Counted from the first letter of the stretch, positions 1 to 6,283 are shown. The stretch: DNA of 7,481 nt from Campylobacteraceae bacterium (GCA_027022775.1 JALVXO010000237.1:1-7481); one strand, 5' to 3'. Numbers and translations are program-made. The notes: generated by a model not told the origin, from the sequence alone.

Positions 1-158
1 ATTATATCTATTACGATATTGGCTCTGCTTATTCAGAAGAGGCAGTAAATGTAGATTATACCGTAGATAAAGGTTATGCAGAAATATATTTTGCTCAAGA
101 TGATTATACTGATACGATAGATAAAGAAAAATTTTTAAAAGGGTGCAGCGGCAATTAA
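1..158 (+). CDS. C-terminal end of an unrecognised protein (partial, 5' end outside window)
   Basis: An open frame enters from the left edge (first full codon at 3) and ends at TAA 156-158, leaving 51 readable residues. The other two + frames stop within the first 70 bases, and codon choice here (GAA, AAA, TAT, GAT) matches the other genes in the window. The visible tail is rich in Tyr, Asp and Glu, alternates hydrophobic and polar residues as in beta strands, and ends in KGCSGN with one Cys. No membrane segment is visible. I do not recognise the family from so short a tail, and no function is proposed. It converges on the - strand gene at 299-1441, and a hairpin with a short T run follows 32 bases downstream. 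Confidence 0.6.
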   Translation, partial: YIYYDIGSAYSEEAVNVDYTVDKGYAEIYFAQDDYTDTIDKEKFLKGCSGN

Positions 159-221
159 CAAAAAATTAATACTTATGGTGTAAAATTTTATTGCACCAGA
201 TGGTGCAATTTTGCTGCACCC
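141..221. repeat. Outer 9-bp inverted repeat around the downstream hairpin
   Basis: GGGTGCAGC at 141-149, inside the last codons of the left-edge gene, is the exact reverse complement of GCTGCACCC at 213-221. The pair encloses the separate hairpin at 190-209, which shares the TGCACC core. A transcript could fold into a nested or an alternative structure. The coordinates and matches are read directly; any function is inference. Confidence 0.45.
190..212 (+). terminator. Probable terminator of the left-edge gene
   Basis: ATTGCACC (190-197) pairs with GGTGCAAT (202-209) around the loop AGAT, and TTTT covers 209-212. It lies just downstream of the TAA at 156-158. The T run is short, so termination may be incomplete. 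On the - strand the stem is followed by AAAATTTT, a weaker signal in that direction. Confidence 0.5.
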
Positions 222-280
222 AAGCGGCATAAAATCGCAATACCTCCTTCTTAATTTATTAAAGATATATTCCTCCTCCT

Positions 281-297
281 AAAAGCCCCGCGGGGCT
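281..297 (-). terminator. GC-rich terminator of the TPR protein gene
   Basis: AGCCCCGCGGGGCT (284-297) is a perfect palindrome. Read on the - strand it gives a 5-bp stem with a CGCG loop followed by TTTT (284-281). It begins one base past the TGA stop (301-299) of the - strand gene. On the + strand the stem is followed by GTCAGC, with no T run, so it works as a terminator only for the - strand. Confidence 0.65.
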
Positions 298-298
298 G

Positions 299-1441
299 TC
301 AGCTGCAAAAAGGGTCTTTGTTTATTAAGTTTGGAAACCTTTTATGCAGTTTTGCTCTTAAAAAATCATCCGCATGCACATTTAAAATTGCTACAGTCCC
401 CTCTTTTAAAAGCTCCAGCGCTTCACTGTTTTTTTTCAAATCATGCAAAAGTACGGCATAATAACCGGCAGCTATGGCTGCAATTCCCCAAAAAACAGGA
501 TTTTCTACAAACGGTTCTATGCTATGCATCATTTTTTCATAATTTATTTTTGCATTTTTAAAATCTTTTTGGGCGTAATATATATTTCCAAGCGCCATAT
601 AATAAATAATTTTGCCATACTTTGGAACCTCTTCAAAATTTACATTTTCATCAATCAGCTTTTTTGCATAAGCAATATCTCCAAACATACTGTTATATAA
701 AGCGGCATCTAGTGTAATAAGCACACTGCCTGAATTCTCTTCAAAAGATTTGTTAATATATTTAATGCTGTTTTTATAATCTTTAATTTGTGCAAAAAGA
801 GCAGCTTTGTAATTATAGTACTGCCCCGGCATTTTTCTCTCTAAAGCCTCTTTGTAATCTTCCAAAATAGCAAAAGCATAATTTATATGCCCTTTGCATG
901 CAACTATTTTTGCTTTATGTAAATCTAAATTCATTGCTATTTCATTATTTCTTTTGCTGCTTTTTTTTAGTTTTTTAATTAATTCCAAAGCTTCAATGTA
1001 ATTTCCAAAAGCGATTTCGCGCATAATTTTATCGTAAAGTTTTACATTTCTATAACTATAAAGCCAGTAACCGGTAGTAAAAACAGCTATAAAAGCTCCT
1101 GTTCCAAGCAAAATATCGCTTGGCCAAATCACCCCTACGGTAATAAAAAATATAGCTAAAGTCAAAACTGTTTTATTAAGTGTTAAAAATTTTAAAAAAT
1201 CGTTTAAAAAAGAGGGGTTTTGAATGCTTTTCGCTTCAAGTTTTGCAAGGGTTTTTAAATTTTTTTCATCTAAATCGTAAAGATTGTCTTCATCTGAAAA
1301 TAGCGCATCATGTAGAAATTCAATCTCTTTATATCCCCGTTTTTTCAGTTTATTTAAGGCATGCCTGCTGCTTATTGCACTTATATATTCTGTAATTTCA
1401 TTTCCATTGCCGTCTATTGCTTTAAAAAGTATTTTTTTCAT
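299..1441 (-). CDS. Two-TM membrane protein with GspF-N-like N-terminus and TPR-type C-terminus
   Basis: 380 residues from the preferred start (384 if started at 1453; residue numbers below use the longer form). Residues 8-50 follow the pattern F-x-A-x-D-x-x-G ... A-x-S-x-x-x-A-L-x-x-L-x-x-x-G, like the N-terminal segment of GspF/PilC-type proteins and of some uncharacterised TPR proteins. Two hydrophobic helices follow (about 95-110 and 114-134), then a helical region with TPR-like repeats, clearest at about 138-165, 213-240, 282-310 and 328-352. There is no signal peptide, so both soluble parts probably face the cytoplasm, anchored by the TM hairpin. TPRs usually mediate protein contacts; the partner and function are unknown. 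It is not GspF/PilC itself, because the T2SSF fold is absent. The start at 1441 is chosen because GAGG lies 6 bases before it, while the ATG at 1453 has no ribosome binding site. A terminator follows immediately. Confidence 0.85.
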   Translation of the reverse strand: MKKILFKAIDGNGNEITEYISAISSRHALNKLKKRGYKEIEFLHDALFSDEDNLYDLDEKNLKTLAKLEAKSIQNPSFLNDFLKFLTLNKTVLTLAIFFITVGVIWPSDILLGTGAFIAVFTTGYWLYSYRNVKLYDKIMREIAFGNYIEALELIKKLKKSSKRNNEIAMNLDLHKAKIVACKGHINYAFAILEDYKEALERKMPGQYYNYKAALFAQIKDYKNSIKYINKSFEENSGSVLITLDAALYNSMFGDIAYAKKLIDENVNFEEVPKYGKIIYYMALGNIYYAQKDFKNAKINYEKMMHSIEPFVENPVFWGIAAIAAGYYAVLLHDLKKNSEALELLKEGTVAILNVHADDFLRAKLHKRFPNLINKDPFCS

Positions 1442-1446
1442 ATTTA

Positions 1447-1453
1447 ACCTCAT
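1447..1453 (-). promoter_or_regulatory. Ribosome binding site that decides the TPR gene start
   Basis: On the - strand ATGAGGT covers 1453-1447. Its GAGG sits 6 bases before ATG 1441-1439. The upstream in-frame ATG (1453-1451) is itself part of this site and is preceded only by CTTTTCA, which is not Shine-Dalgarno-like. Start at 1441 is therefore favoured. Confidence 0.6.
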
Positions 1454-1497
1454 TGAAAAGTTAAGATAATATTTTTAGAATGGTATCACATTTCTTA

Positions 1498-1503
1498 AGT
1501 ATA
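1498..1503 (-). promoter_or_regulatory. Candidate -10 box for the TPR gene
   Basis: TATACT on the - strand (5 of 6 to TATAAT) lies downstream of a T-rich tract, as in Campylobacterota sigma-70 promoters, which usually lack a -35 box. It would give a leader of roughly 50 bases. A second candidate, TATTAT at 1466-1471, would give a leader of about 18 bases to the start at 1441. I cannot choose between them from the sequence. Confidence 0.35.
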
Positions 1504-1554
1504 TGTAAAAAATATGTCAAAAATATAAGAATTTGCAGAAGTTCAGGAGAAATT

Positions 1555-1573
1555 AAAGAGGAAAACCCTCTTT
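1555..1573 (-). terminator. Probable terminator of the lipoprotein gene
   Basis: AAAGAGG (1555-1561) and CCTCTTT (1567-1573) form a 7-bp stem with a 5-base loop, starting 13 bases after the stop of the - strand lipoprotein gene. On the - strand the stem ends in TTT followed by AATTT, a modest T run. It separates this gene from the TPR gene downstream, suggesting independent transcripts. Confidence 0.5.
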
Positions 1574-1586
1574 TATTGATTTTTAA

Positions 1587-1805
1587 TCAGTTTTCGTAGC
1601 ATGGGCCATCATGCAAATATACAGCATCTTTTACTTTGCTCAACTCTTCTAAAGAGGGGAATGTCTGTTTTTGTCCGTCGCCAAACTGTCCGCACACAAT
1701 GCTGCTTGCATCATCTGCAGCCTCTTCATATACAATATTTTCACTGTTTTGTGCACAGCCGCCTAAAAACAGTGCCAATGAACCAATTAAAAGTGTATAT
1801 TTCAT
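1587..1805 (-). CDS. Small secreted lipoprotein with Kazal-like two-cysteine tail
   Basis: 72 residues. The N-terminus is a typical lipoprotein signal: MKYTLL, a hydrophobic core, then lipobox L14-G-G-C17. Ala follows the modified Cys, and no Asp at +2 argues for retention, so outer-membrane anchoring is likely. The mature part has an acidic linker (about 18-35), then V-C38-G, a TFPSLEEL stretch (48-55) and a final HDGPC (65-69). This spacing and the VCG...TF...GPC pattern resemble a minimal Kazal-like domain in which only one cysteine pair, C38 and C69, remains; that pair could form a disulfide. Kazal domains are classically protease inhibitors, but bacterial relatives are mostly uncharacterised, so inhibition is not claimed. 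AAGGAGG lies 6 bases before the ATG. The gene is divergent from glnS and has its own terminator. Confidence 0.85.
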   Translation of the reverse strand: MKYTLLIGSLALFLGGCAQNSENIVYEEAADDASSIVCGQFGDGQKQTFPSLEELSKVKDAVYLHDGPCYEN

Positions 1806-1841
1806 AACCGCCTCCTTTTTTATTTATTTTAACAAAACTAA

Positions 1842-1847
1842 AATATA
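1842..1847 (-). promoter_or_regulatory. Candidate -10 box for the lipoprotein gene
   Basis: TATATT on the - strand (5 of 6 to the consensus) lies 36 bases before the ATG at 1805. No -35 box is evident. The AT-rich surroundings also give a TATAAT on the + strand at 1844-1849, so the assignment is uncertain. Confidence 0.3.
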
Positions 1848-1914
1848 ATTAACCTTACCCTTATAAAGCATATCAGGCATTTTGCAGCAATAGCGCTAAA
1901 TTTTAACCCATTTT

Positions 1915-1923
1915 TGATATAAT
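1915..1923 (+). promoter_or_regulatory. Extended -10 promoter of glnS
   Basis: TGATATAAT gives a perfect TATAAT (1918-1923) with the TG extension one base upstream, preceded by TTTTT. Transcription would start near 1930, leaving a leader of about 20 bases before ATG 1952. No -35 box is visible. The palindrome TAGCGCTA at 1891-1898 lies just upstream. The leader is too short for a riboswitch or T-box. Confidence 0.65.
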
Positions 1924-1951
1924 CGCTTTAGTTTTAGCCAGGGGTTTGTAA

Positions 1952-4201
1952 ATGAGTGAAAAAAAAGATTTTTTAAGAAAAATTGTAGAAGAGGATTTAA
2001 AAAACGGGAAATATAAACAGATAGTTACCCGTTTTCCGCCTGAACCTAACGGTTTTTTGCATATCGGGCACGCAAAATCTATAAGTTTAAATTTTGGAAT
2101 AGCGCGAGATTACGGCGGAGTTTGCAATCTGCGCATGGATGATACCAACCCTACAACAGAAGATATGCGTTATGTAGAAGCGATTAAAGATGCAGTTGCC
2201 TGGCTTGGCTTTAAATGGAACGGCGAAGTGAGGTATGCATCTGACTATTTTGAGAAATTTTATGAGTATGCCATTAAGCTTATTAAGATGGGCAGAGCGT
2301 ATGTTGACAGTTTGAGCGAAGATGAGATTAGAGAGTATAGGGGAACAGTTAAAGAGCCGGGCAAAAGAAGCATTTATGCCCAAAGAAGCGTAGAAGAGAA
2401 TTTAGAACTTTTTGAACGCATGAAAAAAGGGGAGTTTAAAGACGGCGAGCATGTATTGCGTGCAAAAATAGACATGGCTTCGCCGAATATGAAAATGCGC
2501 GATCCTCTTCTATACAGAATCCGCCATGCAACCCATTACAGAACCGGTGATAAATGGAAAATATACCCAATGTATGATTTTGCCCATCCAATTTCTGATT
2601 ATCTTGAAGGGGTTACCCATTCGCTGTGTACACTGGAGTTTGAGAATAACAGGGAGCTTTACGACTGGGTTATAGAGAATCTTGAATTAAAGCCGCCAAG
2701 ACCATATCAGTATGAGTTTGCAAGGTTGAATATGAATTATACCGTAATGAGCAAGCGCAAACTGCTAGAGCTTGTAAACAAAAAACTTGTAAGCGGCTGG
2801 GATGACCCTAGAATGCCGACAATTGCAGGTTTGCGCCGCCGCGGTTATACACCTGAAGCTATTTTAAACTTTTGCGAACAGATAGGAGTGGCTAAAGCAA
2901 ACTCTGTTGTAGATGTGGCACAGCTTGAATTTGCAATAAGAGATGATTTAAATAAAAAAGCCCCAAGGGTTATGTGTGTTAAAGAACCTCTGAAGGTAAC
3001 TATTGAAAATTATGAAGGGTATGAAGAGATAGAAGCGCCATATTTCCCAAGCGATGTAGGAAAAGAGGGTACAAGGGTTCTTCCGTTTTCCAAAACTGTT
3101 TATATAGAGCGGAGCGATTTTGAAGAGAATCCGCCAAAAGGGTACTTTAGGCTGACCCCAAATCAGCCTGTGCGCTTGAAATTTGCATACATTATCCGCT
3201 TAAAAGAGGTTATAAAAGATAAAAATGGCGAAATTATCGAATTAAAAGCGGAGTATATACCAAATTCTAAAAGCGGGCAGGATAACAGCGGCATTAAAGT
3301 TAAAAGCGCTATCCAGTGGGTAGAAGAGAGCAGCGCCCTTAAAGCGGAGCTTCGGCTTTATGAAAGGCTCTACAGAGCAGAAAATCCGCAAGGAATCGAA
3401 GATTTAAACCCCGACTCTTTAAAAATAGTAAAAAATGCTCTTATAGAACCATGGATTGTCAAAACAGAACAAGAACGCTTTCAATTCGAAAGAATCGGAT
3501 ACTTTTTTAAAGAACCGGTTGATTACAGTAAAGAAAATCCAGTATTTAACCAGATAGTGCCGCTTAAAGATTCATGGGCTAAAAAAAGTAAGAGTGTGCC
3601 AAAAGAGCAGCCAAAAATCAAGCAAAAAGCTGTAAATGGCGGTAAAAGCGGTGAAATGGCCAAATTAACCAAAGAGCAAGAAGAACTTTATGAAAACTAC
3701 TTAAAGCTTGGTTTAAGCAGGCAGATTGCAAATATTTTTGCCAGAGACAAAGAGCTTGCCGGCTTTTTTGATGAGGCGCTAAAATGTGTTAAAACAGAAG
3801 CGGCAGCAGTGGCAAACATTGTTGCAAACGATGTTGCAAGGGTTTTAAAAGAGGGCATAGAAATTGAACCAAAAGATGTTGCAACCCTTGCAAAACTTGT
3901 ACAAGAAGAGACAATATCGAACAAAATTGCCAAAGATGTTTTTGAGATTATGATTAAAGAGGGCAAAGAGCCGTTAGCAATTGTTCAAGAGAGAGGATTA
4001 AAACAGATAAGCGATCCTAAAGAGATTCAAAAAATTATAGATGAGGTAATTACAGACAACCCTGGGCAGTTGAAAGCTTATAAAGAGGGGAATAAAAAAC
4101 TGTTTGGATTTTTTGTCGGACAGGTGCTTAAAAAAAGCGGAGGCAAAGCCAATCCGCGTATTGTAAATGAGTTGCTAAAAAATAGCTTAACGCAAATTTA
4201 G
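1952..4201 (+). CDS. glnS: Glutaminyl-tRNA synthetase with C-terminal GatB/YqeY-type domain
   Basis: Class I synthetase that charges tRNA-Gln with glutamine using ATP, in the cytoplasm. Residues 1-545 match E. coli-type GlnRS almost end to end: PPEPNG then HIGH (37-40), DDTNP (63-67), YPMYDF (205-210), HSLCTLEF (223-230) and MSKRK (266-270). Y208 and C226 correspond to E. coli Tyr211 and Cys229 of the glutamine pocket, which argues against GluRS. R339, R400, Q511 and R514 occupy anticodon-contact positions of the beta-barrel domain. A basic linker (about 543-571) leads to residues 572-749, a helical GatB-tail/YqeY domain ending in the typical NPGQL...G...GFFVGQV...GGKANP pattern. In GatB this domain binds tRNA. 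E. coli GlnRS stops near 554 residues, so about 180-200 residues are extra; a similar chimera is known in Deinococcus. AGGGG precedes the ATG by 7 bases. The reading frame is intact. Confidence 0.97.
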   Translation: MSEKKDFLRKIVEEDLKNGKYKQIVTRFPPEPNGFLHIGHAKSISLNFGIARDYGGVCNLRMDDTNPTTEDMRYVEAIKDAVAWLGFKWNGEVRYASDYFEKFYEYAIKLIKMGRAYVDSLSEDEIREYRGTVKEPGKRSIYAQRSVEENLELFERMKKGEFKDGEHVLRAKIDMASPNMKMRDPLLYRIRHATHYRTGDKWKIYPMYDFAHPISDYLEGVTHSLCTLEFENNRELYDWVIENLELKPPRPYQYEFARLNMNYTVMSKRKLLELVNKKLVSGWDDPRMPTIAGLRRRGYTPEAILNFCEQIGVAKANSVVDVAQLEFAIRDDLNKKAPRVMCVKEPLKVTIENYEGYEEIEAPYFPSDVGKEGTRVLPFSKTVYIERSDFEENPPKGYFRLTPNQPVRLKFAYIIRLKEVIKDKNGEIIELKAEYIPNSKSGQDNSGIKVKSAIQWVEESSALKAELRLYERLYRAENPQGIEDLNPDSLKIVKNALIEPWIVKTEQERFQFERIGYFFKEPVDYSKENPVFNQIVPLKDSWAKKSKSVPKEQPKIKQKAVNGGKSGEMAKLTKEQEELYENYLKLGLSRQIANIFARDKELAGFFDEALKCVKTEAAAVANIVANDVARVLKEGIEIEPKDVATLAKLVQEETISNKIAKDVFEIMIKEGKEPLAIVQERGLKQISDPKEIQKIIDEVITDNPGQLKAYKEGNKKLFGFFVGQVLKKSGGKANPRIVNELLKNSLTQI

Positions 4202-4235
4202 CATTAGCCGGCACATCATCTGCATTGCTAATGCA
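4201..4235. repeat. Overlapping alternative hairpins after glnS
   Basis: GCATTAGC (4201-4208) is the exact reverse complement of GCTAATGC (4227-4234). TGCATT (4221-4226) can instead pair with AATGCA (4230-4235) around GCT. The two structures are mutually exclusive because they share 4230-4234. No T run follows, so neither looks like a standard terminator. Confidence 0.4.
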
Positions 4236-4287
4236 AATTCGGGTTTAAATTAACCGGATTATTTAAAACCGCTTAATTTACAAGCAT

Positions 4288-4308
4288 GCAAAATCATAAA
4301 GATTTTGC
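4288..4308. terminator. Hairpin between convergent glnS and M16 genes, possible bidirectional terminator
   Basis: GCAAAATC (4288-4295) and GATTTTGC (4301-4308) form a perfect 8-bp stem with a 5-base loop. It lies 5 bases past the stop of the - strand peptidase gene and about 90 bases past glnS. The stem is AT-rich and the flanking T content is weak on both sides, so termination strength is doubtful. Confidence 0.4.
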
Positions 4309-4313
4309 TAAAT

Positions 4314-6251
4314 TTAAGATTTAAGCCAATTTTCCAAATTCTCTTTAAGTTTTTCTGCATTTGCCGCTCTTATGTATAATGCTTTTCCATTATTTAAAGC
4401 TATCTTTACAAGCGGTTTCCAAAACCTCATCGCAACGCCTCTTATTTTATTGAATAGTTTTGGCGAATATTTTTCTACAGATACCGATTTAATATCGCTT
4501 TTTGCATAACTTTCCATTTCAGAACCGCTTAAATACAGACGGCTGCCTGTAAGGAAAAGAGCTGCTCTGTAATTTTTAAAAAGCAATTTGAAAGTGTAAA
4601 CATAAATTAATGCAAAAATAAATAAATCTACAGGCGCCATTAAGTAAGAAAACCAAAGCGGCAAAGATGATATTTTATATTTTACTGTATCTGAAGTTTC
4701 AAAAAGAATATAATTAATCCAATCTTTTACTAAAATTGCCAAAAAAATTACAAAAGCAACAATAAAAAAACTTACAAATCTTGAAGTTACCCTTCTTTGA
4801 AGTGTAATATCATCTTTACTGAAAAAAATTCCTTTTTTTAAAAGTTTTTGTTTTACAAGGTATTTAAACATCAAGATAACCCCAATTATTGAAATTATCA
4901 CTATAACTAATGTGTCATAAGGAAAGAGAAGATAATCATGGAAAATTTTTCTGTACCTGTTTTCCTTTTTAAAAGTATTGGCAATTGTTTTTTGAAACTG
5001 CTGCGGTGTTATCTGATTAAAAATAGTATAAGGGGTCTGGTCTGATACATTATGCTCCTCTTTTAAATACTGAATCTGGTTTACAAGCCCGCTTAAGGTG
5101 TCGGTATCGTGCTCTATTGCTTCAAAATAGTATTTTTTATATTCAGACATCGCTTCTTTATAAGTTTTAGTATCCAAATTTTTAGAGTCTTTATTAATAA
5201 AATCGATTGCTGTTTTTATATTGTTTTTAAAATCTTTGTGCAACCCATCTATCACAACATAAGCTACAGAAGCTTTTTTATAACCTAATGTGTCGCCGTA
5301 AATCGAGTAACTTTTGCCCTCTTTGTTGCGCAAGGTTCTCTGAAGCCTGTTGGCAAGATTTTCGATATATATCTGATTAATAAGATAGGTTTTGTAATCT
5401 TTTTCAATAAAGCGCCCTCCGATTTCTGCCCTGTTTTTTATAACGCCGGGGCGTATTAAGCTGTACTCTTTGCCTTTTAATTTTGCAATCTCTTTATCTT
5501 TTTTTACTGTTTTATTCCCGTCTCTTTTAACCGTGCCAAAGGTTTTATCTATCAATTCCCACATTTTCTGTTCATCAAAATTGCCAATTACCTGCAGTAC
5601 CATATTTTTTGGATAATAGTAATCGCTGTAATGTTTTTTAACATCATCAAGGGTAAATTTAGGCGTGTTAAATTTTTGCAGGTACCATGGCGGTGTCTCT
5701 TTGCTTTTATTTACATCAAACAGTTCTTGGTAAAAACTCTTTTTTGGAGGAAACAGTTTATTAATAAATTTACCGACAGCTGCAAGCCTGTTCCACCAGT
5801 GAGGCTCTCCTATCTCATTTAAAACCGCTTTTTTTTCTACTTTTAAATCTTCTTGATTCCATTTTTTGTTAAAAATCATATTATAAAAGTTTTTAAGCGC
5901 CCAGTAGCTTTTGTTTGCATCCAAAGTTACATAATACTCTACTTCACTGCGGCTTGTATAACCGTTACAGCTTGCCCCTTCATTCTTAAACAGATCCAAA
6001 TAATCTTTATATTTTAATCTGGAATCTCTAAAAATCATGTGTTCTGTAAGATGGGCTATGCCGGTATTTTGTTCATTTTCTGCAAGAGTACCGTCTTTTA
6101 CGGTTAAATCGATATAAGTTTGTGACGCTTTTTTATCGCTTAAAAGATAAACCTCTAAACCGTTGCTTAACTTTTTATAGTGAATGTTTCTGTAAGGGTC
6201 TTTGGCAAAAACTATTGCCATTAAAGTTAAAAGCAGTAAAAATATTCTCAT
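4314..6251 (-). CDS. M16 family zinc metallopeptidase fused to a membrane and PH-like domain
   Basis: 645 residues. A signal peptide (1-16, ending VFA) exports residues 17-445. That part has the M16 signature H67-L-T-E70-H71 and a downstream glutamate (E146 in VLNEIGEP) that should be the third zinc ligand. A typical second M16 domain follows, with YYYPKNM (211-217), VIGNFD (221-226) and LRNKEGKSY (307-315). The peptidase portion is one lobe, the size of a processing-peptidase subunit, so a dimer or a partner is expected; none is adjacent. Unusually, the protein continues with helices at about 446-464, 492-508 and 528-556. Positive-inside residues place the tail in the cytoplasm. Residues 562-645 resemble a bacterial PH domain: strand LFLT..RLYLSG, S-D-I-K-S-V (585-590), then V-K-I...GKALYI and a final helix. 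The substrate is unknown. AGGA lies 7 bases before the ATG. Confidence 0.92.
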   Translation of the reverse strand: MRIFLLLLTLMAIVFAKDPYRNIHYKKLSNGLEVYLLSDKKASQTYIDLTVKDGTLAENEQNTGIAHLTEHMIFRDSRLKYKDYLDLFKNEGASCNGYTSRSEVEYYVTLDANKSYWALKNFYNMIFNKKWNQEDLKVEKKAVLNEIGEPHWWNRLAAVGKFINKLFPPKKSFYQELFDVNKSKETPPWYLQKFNTPKFTLDDVKKHYSDYYYPKNMVLQVIGNFDEQKMWELIDKTFGTVKRDGNKTVKKDKEIAKLKGKEYSLIRPGVIKNRAEIGGRFIEKDYKTYLINQIYIENLANRLQRTLRNKEGKSYSIYGDTLGYKKASVAYVVIDGLHKDFKNNIKTAIDFINKDSKNLDTKTYKEAMSEYKKYYFEAIEHDTDTLSGLVNQIQYLKEEHNVSDQTPYTIFNQITPQQFQKTIANTFKKENRYRKIFHDYLLFPYDTLVIVIISIIGVILMFKYLVKQKLLKKGIFFSKDDITLQRRVTSRFVSFFIVAFVIFLAILVKDWINYILFETSDTVKYKISSLPLWFSYLMAPVDLFIFALIYVYTFKLLFKNYRAALFLTGSRLYLSGSEMESYAKSDIKSVSVEKYSPKLFNKIRGVAMRFWKPLVKIALNNGKALYIRAANAEKLKENLENWLKS

Positions 6252-6277
6252 AACAGTTTCCTGAAAATTTTTACTGC

Positions 6278-6283
6278 ATTATA
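6278..6283 (-). promoter_or_regulatory. -10 box for the M16 gene
   Basis: A perfect TATAAT on the - strand lies 26 bases before ATG 6251, predicting a leader of about 20 bases that still contains the AGGA site. No -35 box sits at the usual distance; TTGACA at 6319-6314 is 30 bases away. This suggests the peptidase gene can be transcribed separately from the TlpA-like gene upstream. Confidence 0.5.

Noticed and set aside
241..250. A 16S rRNA 3' end, because of ACCTCCTT on the + strand
   Set aside because: None of the conserved 16S sequence upstream of the anti-SD is present; the match is limited to the core octamer.
159..298. CRISPR or mobile-element remnant in the convergent gap
   Set aside because: There are no regularly spaced direct repeats, transposase fragments or target-site duplications, only hairpins and SD-like sequence.
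331..700. Overlapping + strand frames antisense to the TPR gene
   Set aside because: Compositionally they are antisense of Lys/Glu-rich helical repeats and no ribosome binding site precedes them.
961..968. T8 run (A8 on the coding strand) in the TPR gene as a phase-variation tract; similar A8 runs at 1958-1965 and 5829-5836
   Set aside because: All encode Lys-rich stretches in intact frames, and runs of this length are expected in AT-rich coding sequence.
1601..1848. Two + strand frames across the lipoprotein gene
   Set aside because: They oppose a clear lipoprotein with signal peptide, lipobox and strong ribosome binding site, and lack start signals of their own.
2087..2383. 98-codon - strand frame inside glnS
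   Set aside because: It lies wholly within the conserved catalytic part of GlnRS, has no recognisable protein features and no ribosome binding site, so it is a shadow frame.
3697..3966. 89-codon - strand frame inside the glnS tail
   Set aside because: Shadow of the helical YqeY-type region; its Ser/Ala-rich content is what antisense of Lys/Ala-rich helices gives.
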